The translations under genes and the position numbers were made by a program. The notes below the pieces were generated by a model. That model searched no databases and was not told the DNA's origin. It worked only from the letters and a program-made list of their open reading frames with translations. Of a DNA stretch of 64,000 nt, positions 58,699-64,000 are shown in pieces; position 1 is the first letter of the stretch; every line of letters starts with the position of its first letter. Location: positions 1 to 64,000 of the forward strand of contig JAVTVY010033720.1 of assembly GCA_036873755.1 (NCBI GenBank), read 5' to 3'. This DNA is from Hanleya hanleyi (Eukaryota > Mollusca > Polyplacophora > Lepidopleurida > Hanleyidae).

Positions 58699-59278
58699 TA
58701 ACCCTACCTGGCCGGGGGGTGGGGCGAAATCCACCCCCTACCAAACTATCTGCGCTATCTCCGGAACGACAATACGTGGAGTGCTGAAACTCCTTGACTT
58801 TATAGCTTGTCATATTGGGGTCATTTTGAGCCCATTTGCATAACCACCCCGCCCACCCCCGAGCAGAGGATCAATGATAAATTCAAGATGGCGGTCAAGT
58901 GGGGTATCAGAAAAGTGATGTTTTTGTCATATTTCTTCAAAATTTCTGCTTTTCCGCGATGAAAAGTGGGCAAAAACTATTTTATTTCACATCACATTAA
59001 TATCTGCTAATTTACCATGCAGCTTGTGCGGAGAAATTGCATAAAAATCAGACGAAAAAATCTACCAAAAAATGCCGCTTTTGAAAATGACGTCACTGTG
59101 ACGTCATCATAGCGGCCATCTTGGATTTCTTTTACATTTTCTGGTAGAGCTTGACCCTAGGGTATAGTGTAGTAAGTTTCAGCCCCCTAGCTCAAGGGGT
59201 AAGAAAAATAATTAGGGGGGGGTGGGGCATTTCTCCCCCCGGCCAGGCTCCAAAAGCCCAGGCCAGATAGGGTTAGAC
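58699..59278 (-). mobile_element. PiggyBac-like MITE, copy 2
   Basis: Reverse-complement relative of 521-1077. Left end TTAACCCTACCTGGCC and right end GGCCAGATAGGGTTA pair over about 15 bp. Interior AATGACGTCACTGTGACGTC, AAAAGTGATGTTTTTGTCAT and ATGAAAAGTGGGCAAAAACT are shared. One flank is TTAA, the other TTAG. Confidence 0.7.
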
Positions 59279-60609
59279 AAGAAATATGGGAAGGCCAGTC
59301 CTGCTGGGATATCCTATATTATGTAAACGGACACGTGCGAATGATGAAATGGGTACTCGCAAAAGTTTCCACATCTATACGATAAAAACGGTTCCAAAAA
59401 GAGACTTTCCACAGGAAATGTGAGTTATTTCTTTCTAGTACGTAATTCACCATTAAATGTTGAGCTGAGTCGGATGCCACATGTTCAAATCTGAACATTT
59501 AAGTAAAATGAGCGAATAAATGTACATTGCTTTGACATCGACTCTTTAGTTTTTTCCCCTTTTTTATTACTTTTTCTGCTTTTTTCATGGGTTTTCTCTA
59601 TTTTCCTCTTATTTTGCGTAAACACTTTTTAGTTTATCACATATATTCATCAGATTGATCTCAATTCTAGTAACTCGTCACGATTTCTTCGATCTTTTTC
59701 ATTCCGAAAACCAACTAATTCTTGGGAACGTATACACCGCGGTAGAAAGGTATTAACCGCGGTGTAAACCGCCCCCGATTTATAATAGGCATATATTTGT
59801 GTAGCATATTTTAATTCATTGTTTTATTGTCGATTGCGATATGCTATACGGACTCATTTCAACATATTTTCACATTTTACAGGTCTTCAGATTTGAACAT
59901 ATGGGGCCAGGGCGTCGGCTTTTCTGGCGGTGAGGACTAACGTATGGTCTTTTCAATAGTTGAGCTTCTAATTGGCTTCAAAAAATATACTGAATGCATT
60001 TCCCATTGCTTCGTATACAGATAAACACTCTCTGTGTCAATCATAATCGAAAAAACTGAATTCGCATGCGCTACAGGTTTAACTGCATGGGCAAATCTGT
60101 TAGAGGCTTCCCCATCGACGTTAGGAGATTACTGCTCTGACAATGGGAAAACTGGCATATTAACAACATTCAATTCCGACAATGGTGGGTCGCGCGCCGT
60201 GCCACTATGCCAACACCGTCGTACTGAAATTACACTCCACAGATACTCGTTAAATTGCTACTCCATATTAAATTTAGCTTTGGCTTCAGTATATATACAC
60301 GTTTCAATACAAAGTCTATGTATGACCAACGCGGACAGCGGGATTGGTGTATCGTGTATTGGCGGATTTACATGAACGATTTCCAAAAGGAACTCCAGGC
60401 CTGTGTTCTATACCATTGTCAGACGCCATTGTTCCGGCCATTTACGACAAGGTTATAGACCGACTAAATATAATCTACTCTAATCTGCCCAGTCACACGT
60501 CCACACATGCATGGAAACACCTCTAGAAACGTCCAAAACAGCCAGACTAATAACCACGTACGCGAGGTAAAGAGACGGCTTCAATAGTCTAGTGTTTTCT
60601 CGTGGGTGA
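59279..60609. other. Region upstream of the ankyrin gene
   Basis: No recognisable coding exon. Candidate TATA-like strings are TATATATACACG near 60291 and TAAATATAATC near 60466; neither is proven. A GTAAAG donor-like site (CGCGAGGTAAAGAG) lies near 60565, so a 5' untranslated intron is possible. Weak 60-113-codon frames at 60034-60526 show no domain. Confidence 0.4.
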
Positions 60610-60699
60610 ATGGTAACGGTGCATTATTTTAAATCGCACAAGTCGTTCGATCGGACTTCTAATATACTCTCCAGTTGTAGTTCTGGAATCACAGCGAAA

Positions 60700-61872
60700 A
60701 TGGCGAACGAGACGCAATCCAATCCAATACGAAAACGACCCGTTAAGACTGCACTTCACCAAGCTGTCCTCGATGGTCGTCTGCATCAAGTCCGGCTTCT
60801 GGTGTCTAAACATTGCTGCAATGTGGATTGCCGTGACATCAACGGACGAACGCCACTGATGTTGGCATGCATGCTGGACTCGGAAGAATACGGGTGCAAA
60901 ATGGCGAAAATTTTCATACAAGCGGGAACATACTTGAATATAAGAGACAATATGGGACGAACGGCTCTGAGTTATGCCTCTATGAACGGCCGAGAAGAGA
61001 TCGCGAGATTGATATTGCGAGAGGATGTTTTGGACTTGAACGATTCAGACAACGACGGATATACTCCGTTACACCATGCCACCACGAGCGGAAATCCGCG
61101 CGTTGTTGAAGTGCTTACGGATCTGATTGTCAAATTCGGACTAAATATTGATTGTCGAAACAGCCTCGGATATACACCGCTTCTTATGGCTTGTAAAATG
61201 GGGCATTACGTTTCGGCGTATATATTATTCACCAAAGGTCAGGCGTCTTCGGCCTTGAGAGACAATGAATTCTTCTTGACCGCGGCGGAATGGATTCGCA
61301 GAGGGCGGGAAACTGTCTACAATTCCACGGCCAACGTCGTTGAAAGGAAAATAGCCACTGCTCCGGTGTTTTTCTCCATTTCCCGCGAGAAAACAATGTA
61401 TCACCGAGCTTTCACGCCAATCTGCAGGCACACAAGATCTCAGCCAGACAATTTGACGAGCTCCTGTGGTAGTTTTCTGAGATTTCCCCTCATTTTCAAC
61501 AGCCCGCGGGGAAGTCAAACAGACGGAGGAGAAACGTTCGTACAAGGGAAGGAAGCCAGGCAATTACTCCTCAGTGCAATGGAGGAAATTCCAACGAAGC
61601 GTCCATTTTCCACGAGGACACAGTACACCAGGATGGCGCCACCGTCGAGTGCGAAACTAAGGGCGTTAACTCAGCGAAGCCACACCATGATGGTTCCCGA
61701 TATGAAAACTCTGTTCAACATATACTCGGACCAATATGGCTGCACTCTGCAATTACAGGCTTTGGCGGAAGAAAATTCGCGTAGGCCATCGCACAACGTT
61801 TCATTTTCGTCTTCCGCGTGCACTTCGTCTCGTGGAGGGGATAGTGACATGCCACCCATTGCCACGAACTGA
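60700..61872 (+). CDS. Intronless ankyrin-repeat protein
   Basis: A single open frame of 390 codons from the ATG at 60700, stop TGA at 61870-61872. I prefer 60700 over the in-frame ATG at 60610 because its context (GCGAAAATGG: A at -3, G at +4) is good and the earlier one has T at -3. Numbering from 60610, five ankyrin repeats are visible: about 46-75 (TALHQAVLDGRLHQVRLLV), 79-112 (GRTPLMLACM, with a few extra residues before KMAKIFIQAG), 116-147 (GRTALSYASMNGREEIARLI), 150-183 (GYTPLHHATTSGNPRVVEVL) and 187-219 (GYTPLLMACKMGHYVSAYIL). Ankyrin repeats form helical stacks for protein binding. After LTAAEWIRRGRE (about 223-234) the remaining half is polar, Ser/Arg-rich and probably disordered, with no catalytic domain, signal peptide or membrane segment. 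The layout (N-terminal ANK block, long disordered tail, one exon) recalls animal ANKRD33/34/63-type proteins, but the assignment is not secure. A retrogene is also possible, although no poly(A) tail or flanking duplication was seen. Confidence 0.85.
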   Translation: MANETQSNPIRKRPVKTALHQAVLDGRLHQVRLLVSKHCCNVDCRDINGRTPLMLACMLDSEEYGCKMAKIFIQAGTYLNIRDNMGRTALSYASMNGREEIARLILREDVLDLNDSDNDGYTPLHHATTSGNPRVVEVLTDLIVKFGLNIDCRNSLGYTPLLMACKMGHYVSAYILFTKGQASSALRDNEFFLTAAEWIRRGRETVYNSTANVVERKIATAPVFFSISREKTMYHRAFTPICRHTRSQPDNLTSSCGSFLRFPLIFNSPRGSQTDGGETFVQGKEARQLLLSAMEEIPTKRPFSTRTQYTRMAPPSSAKLRALTQRSHTMMVPDMKTLFNIYSDQYGCTLQLQALAEENSRRPSHNVSFSSSACTSSRGGDSDMPPIATN

Positions 61873-62094
61873 TGTGAACCGTTTTATTATAGACCTGATA
61901 TGCGAGAATTGCATAACTCAAGCAGGAACTTGATTTCAAAAGTACAATTTTGTGTTTATATATCTTCGTGGTTTGTGGAGAAGTGGAATTCACTGTTCAT
62001 ACTCTCTATACTCGCATTCGTCATATAATCTCTGACAGTTCAATGTATGTCTGATAATCCAGTAGATCAAATAATCAACTTGATAGGTTTTCGA
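61873..62094. other. 3' flank of the ankyrin gene
   Basis: No AATAAA or ATTAAA within this interval, so the poly(A) signal is non-canonical or further downstream. Confidence 0.5.
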
Positions 62095-62345
62095 AGAAGA
62101 GCCTGTCTGTGCAGACACGTGCCATTAGCTGATCAGCTACTGGTTCATATATTTTCATTTTGCCAACTTTTCTAACCTAGGAAAATATTTTGAACTGGTG
62201 ATATGTACCGGTATACAATTATGTCAGTTTAATATCACTGGTTCAAAATAATCACCCAGGTTAAAAGATGGGGCAAAGTGAAAATATACGAACCAGTAGC
62301 TGATCAGCTGAAGTCATGGGTCACTGCACAGAGAGGCTCTTTTTT
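62095..62345. mobile_element. ~250-bp inverted-repeat element downstream of the ankyrin gene
   Basis: GAAGAGCCTGTCTGTGCAG at the left pairs with CTGCACAGAGAGGCTCTTTT at the right. The arms continue through TTAGCTGATCAGCTACTGGT / ACCAGTAGCTGATCAGCTGA and TTCATATATTTTCATTTTGCC / GGGGCAAAGTGAAAATATACG to a loop near GGTGATATGTACCGGTATAC. Arm length is about 115 bp. The only gene of the window ends 220 bp upstream. Confidence 0.85.
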
Positions 62346-62965
62346 GTTCTGTCAATAATGTCATAACGCGGATTCGACTTAAACTGTAGTTTGCATTCTC
62401 AACACCTTCAAGAAATATACATAGTTAAGCAGGGATATCTAAACATCACTATAGTTTGACAATACACATTTATATACAATTTTGACAGGCCCATGCACTC
62501 ACAGTTCGAATGGTATGTATCAGTTTTCATATATGATAACTCGATCGGAATGCACTGTCCGAAATATGAATACAATGAATATACAACTGGAAGTTGTCAA
62601 CATCATTGAGAGTTTCCTGTCTTCTATATTTAACCAAAACATGCATGCTAACATGCAGCTCTTTATTTGGGAATGAGAACAATTATATGCTAGCTTTATA
62701 TTAGTATTTGCTTAAAAGATAGAGAGAAGTACGATTTGTGAAAATTATTGTACTGAAACATGGGTACATAAACTTTGCTTCGAAATTCCATGGTGTGAAT
62801 GAGGATAAAATGCAACCTTCCCATTTCTGAGAGCGAAAACGGAAACGTTGCACCTGTTTTTTTACTTTCCTATTTGTTCTACTTTTTTATGTGTTTTGTA
62901 CTCTGTCCCAAATGAAATGCCCAGTACAATGAAGAATCTTATCTTATCATGCGCACAACTAATTT
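62346..62965. other. Unassigned spacer
   Basis: AT-rich; a 64-codon frame at 62482-62676 has no domain. Confidence 0.4.
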
Positions 62966-63275
62966 TCGGCGGAACCAATCTCGCGTTCGTCTATTTCCGT
63001 ATTGGCGGAAATTAGACCAGTTGCTGAGTTCTGGGGATAGATTCCTATTATTCAAAAATAGTTTTGTATAATTTGAATGAATTATGTTCATTTGGTTAAA
63101 ATTAACTTCATTTCACTATAAAATGCGATCGGATCCCTCGATTACCAAAGGCACTATTTCGTAACCGGCTCACTACTTGATCGCCATAAGCTCCCCAACG
63201 GGTGGGGAGTTGTGCGTTCTATGTGGCTAAGTTCCGCCAATACGGAAATAGCCGAACGTGAGATTGCCCTGCCAC
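62966..63275. repeat. ~44-bp inverted repeat flanking 220 bp
   Basis: CTCGCGTTCGTCTATTTCCG, then TATTGGCGGAA at about 62982-63009, is mirrored by TTCCGCCAATACGGAAATAG, then CCGAACGTGAG at 63231-63262. The right arm overlaps the start of copy D of the ETS/CRE element. Confidence 0.75.
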
Positions 63276-63590
63276 CAGCAGCGGAAAATGACCTTTACAA
63301 CGTGCCTATGACGTATGGGGAAACCCCAGGCCCACACGGTTCAGTCAGAATCAGAACTCCTTCAGTTTTGCACATTAGCGAACTACTTTTCATATGCTCT
63401 GTCCATAAAAACAGGGAAAATAATCTCGGGATCATTCTTTTAACGCTAGGTCAACGAAGGAATAATGCAGAATTCAAAAGTAATCGGAATGTTCGACAAA
63501 CATCGCTTTTACTATATATGATGTCACTTCCGGCGGTGTGCTGCTCGGTCGGGAATCGTGTCCTAAAATCTGACTGGTGGCTGCAACCTC
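63190..63590 (-). mobile_element. Dispersed ETS/CRE element, copy D
   Basis: Reverse orientation. Contains GCACATTAGCGAACTACTTT, AACGCTAGGTCAACGAAGG and TATGATGTCACTTCCGGCGG, and ends CTGACTGGTGGCTG. The 178-codon plus-strand frame at 63212-63748 is assembled from copies D and E and is not a gene. Confidence 0.8.
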
Positions 63591-63591
63591 C

Positions 63592-64000
63592 ACACAGCGC
63601 ATGTTCCATTTCACAGGCTCATTTATTATCCCTGCCTCCAATAGCTGAAGTTGACCTTTACTACGTTGCTATGACGTATAGGGGAAACCCCACGTACGCA
63701 TGGTTCAGTTTGAATCCGGCCGAACAACTCCTTCAGTTTTGCACATGAGCGAACTACTTTTCATATGCTTTCTCCAGATAAACAGGGAAAATAATCTCCA
63801 GATAATTCTTTTTAACGTTTAGGTCAACAGAGGTATTATGCAGACTTGAAAAATAATCGAAATGTTCGGCAAACATCTATTTTACTATATATGATGTCAC
63901 TTCCGGCGATGTGCGCGCGGCCCCGAATCCGGTCCAAAAGTCTGACTGGTGGTTGGGGAATTATTAGAATCCCAACGAGGTGGTTGTGGTGGCTGGGGTA
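63592..64000 (-). mobile_element. Dispersed ETS/CRE element, copy E (runs to window edge)
   Basis: Begins CCACACAGCGCATGTTCCAT, keeps CTATACGTCATAGC-equivalent GCTATGACGTATAGGGG and TATGATGTCACTTCCGGCGA, and ends CCAACGAGGTGGTTGTGGTG. It sits head-to-tail with copy D in the same orientation. Confidence 0.85.

Noticed and set aside
63212..63748. 178-codon plus-strand protein
   Set aside because: It is a read-through of two tandem copies of a dispersed non-coding element whose other copies are not open in this frame.

Overview
The window is a stretch of repeat-rich animal nuclear DNA, most likely from a marine mollusc (gastropod or bivalve). Nothing in it is organised like bacterial, plastid or mitochondrial DNA. 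The molluscan assignment rests on remembered repeat flavours: modules built on AAGGGGCATAACTC, modules with GTGACCTTGACCTT, and SINE-like pieces that begin GAGTGAGTGAGT, continue with TTTAACGTCG and reach TTTCAGTCATATCACGACG. Species cannot be called from the sequence alone.

Layout. From 1 to 39.6 kb there is intergenic sequence packed with minisatellites, inverted-repeat (foldback or MITE-like) elements, SINE-like pieces and one decayed reverse transcriptase fragment (25.0-25.6 kb). From 39.63 to 50.96 kb there is one continuous satellite array. Its monomers are about 72 bp, with shorter 54/55-bp variants, and it is organised into a roughly 4.1-kb higher-order repeat punctuated by eight copies of an unrelated spacer of about 80 bp. 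A tRNA-related SINE head sits at its right edge (51.00-51.07 kb). From 51.1 to 60.6 kb the dispersed repeats resume, including a clean non-autonomous transposon insertion with an 8-bp target duplication (54.1-54.5 kb) and a palindrome of about 440 bp (56.65-57.09 kb). The only convincing host gene is an intronless ankyrin-repeat coding region at 60.70-61.87 kb, followed by more inverted repeats and two tandem copies of a dispersed element to the window end.

Coding content is very low. Most open frames in the window are short and do not resemble known proteins. The very long ones in the satellite (over 600 codons on both strands) exist because the monomer is 72 = 3 x 24 bp and lacks stops in those frames. 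The plus-strand frame of the longest stretch has essentially no ATG, and monomer differences change amino acids freely.

Themes worth following: (1) the higher-order satellite, in which every monomer carries a TATATAA string and every spacer an AATAAA string; (2) several dispersed repeat families that carry near-consensus transcription-factor motifs (CRE, ETS/CRE composite, NRF1 palindrome with an E-box, nuclear-receptor half-sites) in copy after copy; (3) an unusually large number of foldback elements of several unrelated families. No CRISPR array, operon, phage or other prokaryote-type system is present.
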